DNA of 26,485 nt from Sphingosinicella sp041621755 (GTDB taxonomy: Bacteria; Pseudomonadota; Alphaproteobacteria; Sphingomonadales; Sphingomonadaceae), in assembly GCA_041621755.1 (NCBI GenBank), contig JBFKAE010000022.1:1-26485 (forward strand), in the 5' to 3' direction. The notes below the pieces were generated by a model that saw only the letters and a program-made list of their open reading frames with translations, made no database searches and was not told the DNA's origin. Made by a program: the position numbers and the translations under genes. Position 1 is the first letter of the stretch; each line of letters opens with the position of its first letter. Positions 1 to 7,603 of this stretch are shown here, piece by piece.

Positions 1-1
1 C

Positions 2-412
2 GACTATGCCTATCTCGACGCGAAATATGACACCTATGTCGTCGACGCAGTTGCCGGAATCGATTTCAGTGGCAACCAGCTGGTACACGCGCCCAAGCAC
101 CGGTTCAATTTCGAAGGGGTCTACACAACTGATATCGGCAATGCCGAATTTCAGGTGCGGGCAGCATATAATCATATCGGTTCGTTCTTTTTCCAACCGG
201 ACAACGACGCGGCCTCCAAAGAGGACTCCTATGGGCTAACCTCGGCTTCCGCACGCATAACGCTCCCAAATCGAACGACGAGCATCCAGATTTGGGGCCG
301 TAACCTGTTCAACGTCGAATATCGCACACTATCGTTCAAGCTCGATCGGGAAGTTACCGAAGGCTGGTCAGATAAGCGCACCTACGGCATCACCCTGACC
401 CAGGTCTTCTGA
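2..412 (+). CDS. TonB-dependent receptor, C-terminal fragment (cut by window edge)
   Basis: This is the last 136 codons of an outer-membrane TonB-dependent receptor; the 5' part lies outside the window. The frame is open from base 2. The visible residues are C-terminal beta-barrel strands: a YLDAKYDTYVV segment, AAYNHIGSFFFQPDN, LWGR-like IWGRNLFNVEYR, and a final strand ending in phenylalanine (YGITLTQVF), the usual signal for outer-membrane barrel insertion. The same blocks recur in the complete receptor at 21472-23781 and in the fragment at the right edge, so all three are homologues. The family imports siderophores, vitamins, glycans or aromatic compounds using TonB energy. The ligand is unknown; the neighbouring catabolic genes suggest an organic substrate rather than iron. 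It is followed by a convergent MarR gene. Confidence 0.93.
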   Translation, partial: DYAYLDAKYDTYVVDAVAGIDFSGNQLVHAPKHRFNFEGVYTTDIGNAEFQVRAAYNHIGSFFFQPDNDAASKEDSYGLTSASARITLPNRTTSIQIWGRNLFNVEYRTLSFKLDREVTEGWSDKRTYGITLTQVF

Positions 413-563
413 GGCGCGCACCAGTGACAGGAGATGGCGACTTCGGGAAGATGACGCTGTACCAGGCAGTCGCCAACTCCGTCTCAGCAAGACGCTTATA
501 TAATGGCTGGTGAGTGTGATCGGCCCCTCACGATCCAGATAGATATCTAACCGTACTATCGCA
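413..563. other. Convergent intergenic region with inverted repeat
   Basis: This 151-bp gap lies between the receptor stop and the MarR stop. It contains a perfect 7-bp inverted repeat (TGGCGAC at 435-441, GTCGCCA at 469-475) with a long 27-base spacer, and a 5-bp pair GTGAG/CTCAC (510-514, 527-531). Neither is followed by a clear T-tract. They may take part in transcription termination for either gene, but this is weak evidence. I see no coding sequence here. Confidence 0.3.
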
Positions 564-1049
564 CTATTGCTTAATCTGTGCGCCACTCATGTAGCCTCTT
601 TTTTCGAGGCTCTTGGAAATTTTGGTCAGGATAGTAAGCAGATTGCCGACTTCCTCGTCAGTCAAGTCGTGGCTCGCCACTTCATTTACCTCGACCACAT
701 AACGCAGAAGCGGCTCTTCGAGCGCGCGCCCCTTGCTGCTTAGATATACCTGCGTCATGCGTTTGTCAGTAGAGGAACGACGGCGTTCGATAAGCCCCGC
801 GCGTTGCAATCGGTCGAGCGCGCGCACCGTTGTCGGCCCCTGGACCTTCACGCGCTCTGACAACTCGGACTGTGACAATCCATCCTCAAACCACAATGCG
901 CGGAGAAACCACCACATGCCACTCGTGATGCCATGCTGTCCGATGCGCTCGTCAAGTACCCGAACAAGGGTGCGATGGACATCCCGTAACAGGAAGCCAA
1001 TGCTGTGTTCTGGATCGGTCTTCGCAACCTTCGACCCGCTGTTAGACAT
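564..1049 (-). CDS. MarR family transcriptional regulator
   Basis: This 161-residue protein has the usual MarR length. A dimerisation helix region comes first (LLRDVHRTLVRVLDERIGQ), followed by a winged helix-turn-helix: LSQSELSERVKVQGPTTVRA as helix-turn-recognition helix, then the RAGLIERRRSSTDKRMTQVYLS wing, which carries the family's conserved DxR motif (DKR). The C-terminal helices complete the dimer interface. MarR proteins are dimeric DNA-binding repressors, often released by phenolic or aromatic ligands. The gene is divergent from the 1411-11332 operon, with 361 bp between them and a near-palindrome close to the operon start, so it is the obvious local regulator. The ligand is unknown. 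Family assignment is firm; the target is inferred. Confidence 0.9.
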   Translation of the reverse strand: MSNSGSKVAKTDPEHSIGFLLRDVHRTLVRVLDERIGQHGITSGMWWFLRALWFEDGLSQSELSERVKVQGPTTVRALDRLQRAGLIERRRSSTDKRMTQVYLSSKGRALEEPLLRYVVEVNEVASHDLTDEEVGNLLTILTKISKSLEKRGYMSGAQIKQ

Positions 1050-1410
1050 ACTCGTAATTCCATTCTCTGTTTGCCGCTGGAATTTTCACCAGCAATATCG
1101 TGAACTAGCGTCTCGAAAACAGCGGCGCCCTTCACCGTCCTGCAAAACAACCAATTTAGATAGTTAGCCATCAAGATGCTGATTGTCACCCCGTTGTCTC
1201 ACTTCAGTGCGCACCGACAATTTCGTGTCCGATTCGGTTTTCAGCACTTTCAGAGGCATGCAATCTTAACACTGATAGACCTTTGGAGGCATTTCCCCAA
1301 AACCTGGAGCGACATGACAATATAATCCGGCGACATTTTTCAAATTACGCCTTTACAGAACTGAACCTCACTATTATTAGTTAGCTATCGAATATAACTC
1401 GGGGTAAATA
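1050..1410. promoter_or_regulatory. Divergent MarR / catabolic operon control region
   Basis: This is the only gene-free stretch above 300 bp. It holds both divergent promoters. A TATAAT hexamer lies at 1321-1326 on the plus strand, but I see no convincing -35 box at 16-18 bp upstream, so an activator or another sigma factor may be needed. The 12-mer TAGTTAGCYATC occurs twice in the same orientation (1161-1172 and 1378-1389, one mismatch). The downstream copy is part of a longer near-palindrome listed separately. The open frame at 848-1189 on the minus strand that enters this region looks spurious. Confidence 0.55.
1376..1393. promoter_or_regulatory. Candidate MarR operator
   Basis: The 18-mer ATTAGTTAGCTATCGAAT matches its own reverse complement at 14 of 18 positions and is centred on a perfect TAGCTA core. 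Its left edge is 35 bases upstream of the ATG at 1411. Size, symmetry and location suit a MarR dimer site that blocks transcription of the operon. A related copy at 1159-1176 shares TAGTTAGCnATC but is less symmetric, and could be an auxiliary site nearer to marR. The binding itself is inferred. Confidence 0.5.
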
Positions 1411-2001
1411 ATGAGTACGCTCATAGAGCCAGTTGCATACGAGAATATGAAAAGCAGCCTGAAGGAGGCGTTTCGCGCCCGAGTTGAACGTCTCGGGTAT
1501 CTCGGTGATTTTTACCGCTGCAGCGCCTATCAGCCGGAAGCCCTTGCCCACTTCGATTCGTTTACGAATGCTGCCAAAACATCAATCGAGCCCAAACTTG
1601 TCGAGTTGATCGCACTTACGGTAGCGAGTCGGTTCGAGGTCGCCTATGAGCGCAATCAGCATGAACGCCTCAGCGTTCGACTTGGCTACGGGCGCGCGTG
1701 GGTTCGCGATATCGTCGCCCTAGACCCGAATGCATCGCACCATCTGGATTCATCCGAACGCGATTTACAGCACTGGCTCCTGGCCGCGATTGAACGGCAC
1801 GGACGCGATAGCGATGGCGAAGCTGCCGCATTTTTCGCCGATATGCCCCCCAACCAAGTGGTCGGAATAATGTTTGTGGCGATGCGCTTCATAGCGCACG
1901 CCTTTGCCGTCAACATGCTCGGGCTGATTTCACCCGTGCCGTCAATCTTCGAAGATGAATTTGGCGAGGACAAAATATCTGAAAAGCAGGTGACGGAATG
2001 A
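1411..2001 (+). CDS. Carboxymuconolactone decarboxylase-like (AhpD-fold) protein
   Basis: This is an all-helical protein of 196 residues. The segment SIEPKLVELIALTVASRFEVAYERNQHERLSVRLG (about 58-92) is the CMD-family core. The place where AhpD carries CxxCxxxH reads YERNQH (79-84): both cysteines are absent and only the histidine (H84) remains. This is the pattern of CMD-type decarboxylases and of several uncharacterised catabolic-operon proteins, not of thiol peroxidase partners. It is the first gene of the operon and overlaps the next gene by ATGA, so translation is coupled to the bicupin; it may act on the ring-cleavage product. The ATG was chosen because no plausible in-frame start lies upstream. 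Fold is reasonably sure; the reaction is unknown. Confidence 0.82.
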   Translation: MSTLIEPVAYENMKSSLKEAFRARVERLGYLGDFYRCSAYQPEALAHFDSFTNAAKTSIEPKLVELIALTVASRFEVAYERNQHERLSVRLGYGRAWVRDIVALDPNASHHLDSSERDLQHWLLAAIERHGRDSDGEAAAFFADMPPNQVVGIMFVAMRFIAHAFAVNMLGLISPVPSIFEDEFGEDKISEKQVTE

Positions 2002-3092
2002 GCTTTCAAGCAGAATTTGTTCGCGACATTTCGTACGAAAACACGCCCTGGGATGCGGTGATCGTTCCCAAGCGGCAAATCGATCTCGAAATCGAGCGGC
2101 TTGCCGATGAAGCACCCGATAAAAATGGGCGGCGGCGGCGGATCATCAAGCATCCATTGGCTGCGTCGGGCAATCCGTCGCTGGCGCCGGGTATCCAAGT
2201 AGCGCTCGAGGTGCTCAAGCCAGGTGAGGCGACCGAGCCGTTCCGGCACAATGCCACCGAAGTGAATTTCTGCCTAGATGGCACCGGCTACACGCGCATC
2301 CGCGATCGCAAAATCGGCTTCGAACAGTACGATATATGGAATCATCCATCCTTCACGGCCTATCGGCACGTCAATGAGGGTTCGGAATTGCAGGTTCGTT
2401 TCGTCTATTCGAATGAGCCGCTGCTGAAGTACCTGCAAGTCTATCTCAGCGAATCCAACATTTCGGAATCTAGCGGGGCAAAGGCCGAAACGGTTGCTGG
2501 CGAGCAGAATGAAAGCCGCTCGTCAGTCGAATTGCCGACGATAGAGTGCGGCGCGCATGGCAGCCTGCTGATGCCTTATGAGAAACTTATCAATCCGCAA
2601 CTCGTACAGTCCGAACCGAACCATTGGGCATGGCCCGATGTCCGGGCCGAACTCGAACGTCTCGAGAGCTTGGGGCAATCCTATGTAGGTCGGCGACTGT
2701 ACCTGCTCTACAACAAGATGACCGGGCGTACGAACGGAACCACGCCGAGCTTCTTTGCAACCATGACGATCCGCCCGGCAGGCATTGTCGATCGACCGCA
2801 TCGCCATGTCTCGGCTGCGATTAATTATTATTTTCGTGGGCATGGTCGAAGCACCGTGAACGGTGCGAAGTATGAATGGGGCCCGGGCGATCTCATGCTC
2901 TCGGCGCCGGGCTGGGCGACGCATAACCACGCCTCATATGATGAGCGGGTTTTCGAATTGACTATTCAGGATCAGCCATTCCATCTTTGGAACGAAAGCC
3001 TGCTTTGGCAGGAAGACATGAAAGAGCCGCCCGCATTGCTGGGTGTGGAATCGGGCTTCGAAACCAATCGAAACACCGTGGTGACGGAATAG
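1998..3092 (+). CDS. Bicupin protein, gentisate 1,2-dioxygenase-like
   Basis: This 364-residue protein has two cupin barrels. Gentisate, salicylate and 1-hydroxy-2-naphthoate dioxygenases of this superfamily cleave aromatic rings with a mononuclear Fe(II). The N-terminal barrel (about 60-150) has PFRHNATE (81-88) where an HxH would be expected, so the first His is Phe82; H84 and H124 remain. The C-terminal barrel (about 250-330) is intact, with RPHRHVSAAIN (H268, H270) and GDLMLSAPGWATHNH (H309, H311). Iron is therefore more likely in the C-terminal barrel, unlike textbook gentisate dioxygenase. The start overlaps the upstream stop (ATGA). A homologue lies at 18367-19491, sharing HRHVSAAIN, LSAPGWAxHxHA and LTIQD. 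Substrate not known; oxygenase function is inferred. Confidence 0.85.
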   Translation: MSFQAEFVRDISYENTPWDAVIVPKRQIDLEIERLADEAPDKNGRRRRIIKHPLAASGNPSLAPGIQVALEVLKPGEATEPFRHNATEVNFCLDGTGYTRIRDRKIGFEQYDIWNHPSFTAYRHVNEGSELQVRFVYSNEPLLKYLQVYLSESNISESSGAKAETVAGEQNESRSSVELPTIECGAHGSLLMPYEKLINPQLVQSEPNHWAWPDVRAELERLESLGQSYVGRRLYLLYNKMTGRTNGTTPSFFATMTIRPAGIVDRPHRHVSAAINYYFRGHGRSTVNGAKYEWGPGDLMLSAPGWATHNHASYDERVFELTIQDQPFHLWNESLLWQEDMKEPPALLGVESGFETNRNTVVTE

Positions 3093-3105
3093 GGAGGAGC
3101 CTACA

Positions 3106-3777
3106 GTGAACGGCGAAATGATCAGTTTGACAGCATCGGACGGACATACGCTCGCTGCCTACAAGGCCGAGCCCGCCGGGGCGCCCAAGGGCGGGGTGGT
3201 GATCCTGCAGGAAATTTTCGGTATCACCAACCACATCAAGTCGGTGGTCGATCAATATGCGGCAGAGGGTTATGTCGCGATCGCACCCGCCGTGTTCGAC
3301 AGGGTCGAGCGCGGGGCCGTGCTCAAATATACGAATATCGAACGCGGAAAGGCGCTGGTTCAGGCGCTCAACCCCGGGCAGGTCATGCTCGACACGAAAG
3401 CCGCGCTCGATGATTTTGGTAACATGCCAACTGCGGTTGTTGGTTATTGCTGGGGCGGCGCAATGGCGTTCATCGCAGCTGCCAAGTTACCGATCGACGC
3501 GGCAGTTTCCTATTATGGCGGGCAGATCCCGATGGTCTTGCCAATGCAGCCATTGGTTCCCGTGCTCTATCATTTCGGCGGTGAGGACGGAGCCATTCCG
3601 GCCAACGCACGCGAAACAATCGTGGCCGCCGACCCTAATGGCGAATTTCATGTCTATGAGGGTGCCGGGCACGGTTTCAATTGCACCGACCGTTCCAGCT
3701 TTCATGCTGAAGCCGCCTCAATGGCGTTCGAACGGACACTTGATTTCATGAAAACGAATTTCGCGAAAAAATCATAA
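3106..3777 (+). CDS. Dienelactone hydrolase family protein
   Basis: This is an alpha/beta-hydrolase of 223 residues, normal for the family. It shows the dienelactone hydrolase signature: QEIFGITNHIKSVVDQYAAEGY near the N terminus, the Cys nucleophile in GYCWGG, the acid in GGEDGAIP and the His in GAGHGFN, giving a Cys-Asp-His triad. Such enzymes hydrolyse dienelactones or related enol-lactones and esters formed after aromatic ring cleavage, in the cytoplasm; no signal peptide is present. The start is GTG at 3106 with GGGAGGAG 5-12 bases upstream, 13 bases after the bicupin stop. The position directly after a putative ring-cleavage enzyme supports action on its product. Family sure, substrate unknown. 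Confidence 0.93.
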   Translation: MNGEMISLTASDGHTLAAYKAEPAGAPKGGVVILQEIFGITNHIKSVVDQYAAEGYVAIAPAVFDRVERGAVLKYTNIERGKALVQALNPGQVMLDTKAALDDFGNMPTAVVGYCWGGAMAFIAAAKLPIDAAVSYYGGQIPMVLPMQPLVPVLYHFGGEDGAIPANARETIVAADPNGEFHVYEGAGHGFNCTDRSSFHAEAASMAFERTLDFMKTNFAKKS

Positions 3778-3805
3778 TATAAAATAACATAGATAGGAGG
3801 ATGTA

Positions 3806-4816
3806 ATGAGAGGCGATAAGTTTATTTTCGACAATGTAGTGCACATGTACGACAACCGTTCGACGAACGTCATCGGCGAGGAGGGGCAGCATCTCGCGGA
3901 CGGCATCGGTGCCGTTGCCAAGCGATTCTCGCCAGAAGGTTTTCAATACCGTCCGAATTTCGAAACTGATGCTGTCGAGTTCGAAGAGGCCTATAATATT
4001 CTCTTTAAAGAATCTGACACCGATATGGTGATGGCGCAATGCGTTCCGGTGTTCGGATGGTATAAAGAAGGCTTTTCTCCGGTCGAACGTAACCACGGCC
4101 TGGCGGCGCGCTACCCTGATCGCGTGATGTTTTGTGGCGGGGTCGACCCGGTGTGGCAGGGTATCGGTGGCGCGAAGGAATCGATGATCCACCAGATCCG
4201 CGACCTAGGCGCGAAAAGTTTCAAATTCTACCAGACGCAGAAGGACATGGTTTACTGGGCGGCGGATGATCGCAAAATCGCTTACCCGCTATACGAGACG
4301 TGCCTGAAAGAAGGCGTCGACGTCATCCAGTTCCACAAGGGTCTTCCCTTCGGTCCGCAGCCGCTGAACCCGCTGCGCTGCATCGATCTGGAACAGGCCG
4401 CGCTCGATTTTCCCGAAATGAAGTTCGTCATCCACCATCTCGGCGACCCCTACATAGATGAAACGATCAACATCGCGACTCGTCACGAGAATATGTACAT
4501 CGCCCTGTCGGCCTGGTTTAACTTCTACCCGATGATGCCGTTGGAATGCCTCCATAGACTAGGCAAATTCATGTTCTGGGTCGGCGCCGACCGGATGTTC
4601 TACGGTTCGGAAGGCTTCGTCTGGCCTACCCTACAAGCCTATATCGAGCTGTTCGACAATCTCGAAATGCCAGAGCAACTGCAAGAGGACTATGGTTACC
4701 CCGCACTAACCGAAGAGGTAAAAGCAAAAATCTTCGGATTGAACTTTGCCAAACTTATGGGCGTCGATGTCGAGGCGAAGAAAAAGGAATTCGCCATGCA
4801 AAAAGCGGCGGAGTAA
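3806..4816 (+). CDS. Amidohydrolase-2 (ACMSD-like) family protein with unusual metal site
   Basis: This TIM-barrel protein has 336 residues. The family includes non-oxidative decarboxylases (ACMSD, gamma-resorcylate decarboxylase) and hydrolases. Recognisable barrel-end motifs are VVHMYD (H13), QFHKG (H177), VIHHLGDP (H210, H211) and FYGSEG (268-269). In typical members the N-terminal strand carries HxH and the last strand GSD. Here these read HxY (Tyr15) and GSE (Glu269), so the metal shell is altered. ATAGGAGGA directly upstream gives a strong ribosome binding site for the ATG at 3806. It sits between the dienelactone hydrolase and the NifU-like gene on the same strand. A decarboxylase or C-C hydrolase is plausible; I cannot say which. 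Confidence 0.85.
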   Translation: MRGDKFIFDNVVHMYDNRSTNVIGEEGQHLADGIGAVAKRFSPEGFQYRPNFETDAVEFEEAYNILFKESDTDMVMAQCVPVFGWYKEGFSPVERNHGLAARYPDRVMFCGGVDPVWQGIGGAKESMIHQIRDLGAKSFKFYQTQKDMVYWAADDRKIAYPLYETCLKEGVDVIQFHKGLPFGPQPLNPLRCIDLEQAALDFPEMKFVIHHLGDPYIDETINIATRHENMYIALSAWFNFYPMMPLECLHRLGKFMFWVGADRMFYGSEGFVWPTLQAYIELFDNLEMPEQLQEDYGYPALTEEVKAKIFGLNFAKLMGVDVEAKKKEFAMQKAAE

Positions 4817-4821
4817 GGGTG

Positions 4822-5169
4822 ATGGTCGAAGTTGCAGCACAACCCAGTCCCCGGCCGACGATCGGGGAACTGGAACATGCCATTCGTCTCGTCCGGCCTC
4901 GCTTATATGCGCATGCAGGCGACGCCGAAGTTGTCTCGATCGACGAATTCGGCAAGGTTACGTTGCGGTTCCACGGGGCATGCTTAACATGTCCCGCAAA
5001 GCCGGTGACGCTGGCCGCTGCGCTGATACCCGTGCTGGAGGAGGTAGAGGGCGTAACCCAAGTGGTCGCCGAAGGCGTTCATGTTGACCAGGCGCATATA
5101 CGCCGCATGCAACGCATCATCTTCCCGGGACATAATTCAGGCGGCCCGCGACCTTCCGGCTCTGCCTGA
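4822..5169 (+). CDS. NifU-like C-terminal domain protein
   Basis: This small protein (115 residues) has one recognisable unit: GKVTLRFHGACLTCP (about 45-58) followed by a helical VTLAAALIPVLEEVEGVTQV segment. This is the NifU C-terminal/Nfu fold with its CxxC motif (C54, C57), which holds a bridging [4Fe-4S] cluster in scaffold or carrier proteins. No N-terminal IscU-like domain or other partner domain is attached. The start is either GTG 4819 or ATG 4822, both right after the amidohydrolase stop at 4816; GGAGTAAGG provides the Shine-Dalgarno. No iron-sulfur enzyme is recognisable in the operon, so its client is unknown. The C-terminal tail (GHNSGGPRPSGSA) is low-complexity and likely disordered. 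Confidence 0.85.
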   Translation: MVEVAAQPSPRPTIGELEHAIRLVRPRLYAHAGDAEVVSIDEFGKVTLRFHGACLTCPAKPVTLAAALIPVLEEVEGVTQVVAEGVHVDQAHIRRMQRIIFPGHNSGGPRPSGSA

Positions 5170-5193
5170 CGAAAAGCTTTACAGGAGAAAAAC

Positions 5194-6600
5194 ATGCGCG
5201 TTGATCACGGTAGCATTGAGGCTTTGCGCGCCACTTTGCGTGGGGTCGCACTTACCCCTGACTCTGTCGGCTATGCGGAAGCTCAGCCCATTTGGAACGC
5301 GATGTGGGATAATCATCGCCCCGCCCTGATCGTTCAACCGGCCGGAACGGACGACGTCATTACCGCCGTCCGCTACGCGCGCGAACACGATGTACCGATG
5401 GCGGTGCGCGGCGGTGGGCACTCCGCCGCCGGCAAGGGAACAAATGACGGCGGCATGGTGCTGGACCTTTCCAGTATGAAGGGAGTCCATGTCGATCCTG
5501 TTGCACAGACCGCCACCGGGTTCGGTGGCAATCTTTGGCAGGACTTCGACCCGGAAACACAGGCTTACGGGCTGGCTATACCTGGCGGACTGATCTCCAC
5601 CACCGGCATCGGCGGGTTCACCACCGGCGGCGGCATCGGCTGGCTCACCCGTAAATATGGTTTGACCTGCGACAATCTGATCGCGGCTGATCTCGTGACC
5701 GCCGACGGCGAGTTGGCGCGGGCAAGCGCCGAGGAAAATCCTGAGCTGTTCTGGGGTTTGCGCGGCGGCGGTGGCAATTTCGGTGTCGTCACCCGCTTTA
5801 CTTACAAGATGCACAAGGTTGGTCCGATGGTAACGGGCGGCGTTCTTGCTTTCACCCTCGATCGCGCCGAGGAAGCCACAAATGCATTCGGCGAGTTGCT
5901 CGCCAGCAACCCTCCGCGCGAACTTGGCTGCGCTCTCGGTTTGCTAGCGTTGCGACCGGGGGATCATTACGATGAGTCCTATTATTGGCAACGCGTTGCG
6001 GGCTTGTCCTTCTGTTGGACCGGCAATCCCGACGATCTCGATAAAGTGCTCGCCCCGTTCCTCAAATCCAAACCCGATCTGCAGATGATCAAGCAGATGC
6101 CTTACACATATCTTCAGAAGATGCTTGACGTGATGGCGCCGCATGGTCTGCGCGGTTACTGGAAATCCGGTTACGGAAAAGAATTCACGTCGGAGATGGC
6201 CGCAAAGGTCATCGAGTTCGGTGGTGCGCCGGCGTCCAATCTCAGCCAAGGCGAATTTGCGCTTCTGGGTGGCGCTTTTGCTGATGTTGACGACAATGAT
6301 ACAGCTTTCGGGGATCGCTCAGGCAAGTTCGTCTACAATCTGGTTGCCACGTGGGAAGACCAAAAGGACGATGATGCCAACAAGAAGTGGGCCCGCGATT
6401 ACTTCGATGCGATGCAGCCTTGGTCTACCGATACAGTCTATGTCAACTTCCTGTCGGAGGAAGGCGACGAACGTATCCGTGCAGCCTATGGTGATAAGTT
6501 CGATCGGCTTGCGGCACTGAAATATGAATATGATCCGGACAATTTCTTCCGGTTCAACCAGAACATTCCTCCCATCCCCGCTGGAAAAGCAGCGGAATAG
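5194..6600 (+). CDS. FAD-binding oxidoreductase, BBE-type
   Basis: This 468-residue flavoenzyme of the VAO/berberine bridge superfamily has a FAD_binding_4 domain over about 40-180, with VRGGGHSAAGKG where His76 is the usual covalent 8-alpha flavin attachment residue, followed by GGLISTTGIGGFTTGGGIGWL. A BBE C-terminal segment follows (about 420-462: YVNFLSEEGD, YDPDNFFRFNQNI). The second flavin-linking Cys of bicovalent members is absent from the STTGIGG loop, which predicts single covalent attachment. Such enzymes oxidise alcohols, sugars or phenolic and polycyclic substrates using O2. There is no signal peptide, so it is cytoplasmic. It is preceded by TACAGGAGAAAAAC before the ATG. In context it could dehydrogenate a hydroxylated or lactol intermediate. 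Confidence 0.92.
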   Translation: MRVDHGSIEALRATLRGVALTPDSVGYAEAQPIWNAMWDNHRPALIVQPAGTDDVITAVRYAREHDVPMAVRGGGHSAAGKGTNDGGMVLDLSSMKGVHVDPVAQTATGFGGNLWQDFDPETQAYGLAIPGGLISTTGIGGFTTGGGIGWLTRKYGLTCDNLIAADLVTADGELARASAEENPELFWGLRGGGGNFGVVTRFTYKMHKVGPMVTGGVLAFTLDRAEEATNAFGELLASNPPRELGCALGLLALRPGDHYDESYYWQRVAGLSFCWTGNPDDLDKVLAPFLKSKPDLQMIKQMPYTYLQKMLDVMAPHGLRGYWKSGYGKEFTSEMAAKVIEFGGAPASNLSQGEFALLGGAFADVDDNDTAFGDRSGKFVYNLVATWEDQKDDDANKKWARDYFDAMQPWSTDTVYVNFLSEEGDERIRAAYGDKFDRLAALKYEYDPDNFFRFNQNIPPIPAGKAAE

Positions 6601-6738
6601 ATACGAGTCAGAACGACTGCAATTCATCATCGACCAGCACACTGATCTTCGATGGTGGACATGCCAGAGGCATCTGACATTGCTGCGAGAACAGACAAAC
6701 AAAGGCCGCACGCTGGCCGACGATAAGGAGATAAATGA

Positions 6739-7500
6739 ATGGCTATCAAACGATCTGCTTTGGTAATCGGTGCTGGACAGGGTATCGGCGCTGCGGTTGC
6801 GATCCGGATGGCGGCGGACAACTACAATGTTGTCGTTGCCGACCTGAATGAGAAGGGCGCGCAGTCCACTGTCGCATCCCTTGCCGAGGGGGATCACAAA
6901 GCTGTGAAAATGGATCTGTGCAGCGAGGAATCAATCATCGCGACCATCAATGGCGTTTCCGAAGATTATGGCAGTCTCGATACGATGGTTTGCGTTGCAG
7001 GCGGACCCATGATGCGGCCCGACCATCACCCCATCGTAAAGGACTTCCCGTTGGACGAGTGGCGCAAGATCATCGAATTCAACCTTACCGGGAGCTTCAT
7101 GGCCACAAAGGCTTATTTGCAGGCGGCCAGTCGCAGCGCACCACGACATGGTCGCGTTGTCCTGTTCAGTTCTGCAGCTGGCGAGGTCGCCGGCGCGATA
7201 ACCGGATCCGCCTATGCGGCCGCAAAAGCGGGCGTCATCGGCTTTACGAGATACGCTGCAATGGAAGCGGCCCGCATGGGAATCACCGTCAATGCAGTTG
7301 CGCCCGGACCAACCGATACGCCGGCGTTTTGGGAAAGCTGTTCCAAGGAAGACGAGGCGGTGCTGACCAATTTCGTTCCGCTAGGGCGCATGGCGAAAGC
7401 GGATGAAATCGCCGACGGCGTGGTTTGGCTTTGCTCCAAAGGCGCCTCTTACGTCACTGGAACGACGCTCGACATCAACGGCGGCGTACACATGCACTGA
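6739..7500 (+). CDS. Short-chain dehydrogenase/reductase
   Basis: This is a classical SDR of 253 residues. It has the nucleotide-binding motif VIGAGQGIGAA near the N terminus, Asp in VVVADLNEKG favouring NAD(H), the NNAG-equivalent segment VCVAGGP, Ser in LFSSAAGEV and the catalytic YAAAKAG. The C terminus YVTGTTLDINGG is typical. It interconverts a hydroxyl and a keto group on a small or cyclic substrate; which one is not deducible. The ATG at 6739 was preferred over the out-of-frame ATG at 6735 because AAGGAG (6725-6730) lies 8 bases upstream. It follows a 138-bp gap after the BBE gene in which I see no gene, so an internal promoter is possible. Confidence 0.94.
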   Translation: MAIKRSALVIGAGQGIGAAVAIRMAADNYNVVVADLNEKGAQSTVASLAEGDHKAVKMDLCSEESIIATINGVSEDYGSLDTMVCVAGGPMMRPDHHPIVKDFPLDEWRKIIEFNLTGSFMATKAYLQAASRSAPRHGRVVLFSSAAGEVAGAITGSAYAAAKAGVIGFTRYAAMEAARMGITVNAVAPGPTDTPAFWESCSKEDEAVLTNFVPLGRMAKADEIADGVVWLCSKGASYVTGTTLDINGGVHMH

Positions 7501-7603
7501 CGCTTGGGCGGATTAATTTCCGCGAGCGTCGCCCGTGGGGCATTTAGAGTGAACTGCACGTGCGGAGCAGGTCAAGATTAGGAAAGAGGAGGTTTGTACC
7601 GAG

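Noticed and set aside
848..1189. 113-codon frame on the minus strand reaching into the MarR control region
   Set aside because: Overlaps marR in another frame on the same strand, Cys/Ser-rich without family features; the region is better explained as regulatory.
1998..3092. Firm call as gentisate 1,2-dioxygenase
   Set aside because: The N-terminal metal site typical of that enzyme is degenerate and no complete gentisate pathway is visible.
5179..5814. 211-codon frame on the minus strand
   Set aside because: Antisense to the FAD-binding domain of the BBE gene; no recognisable motif.
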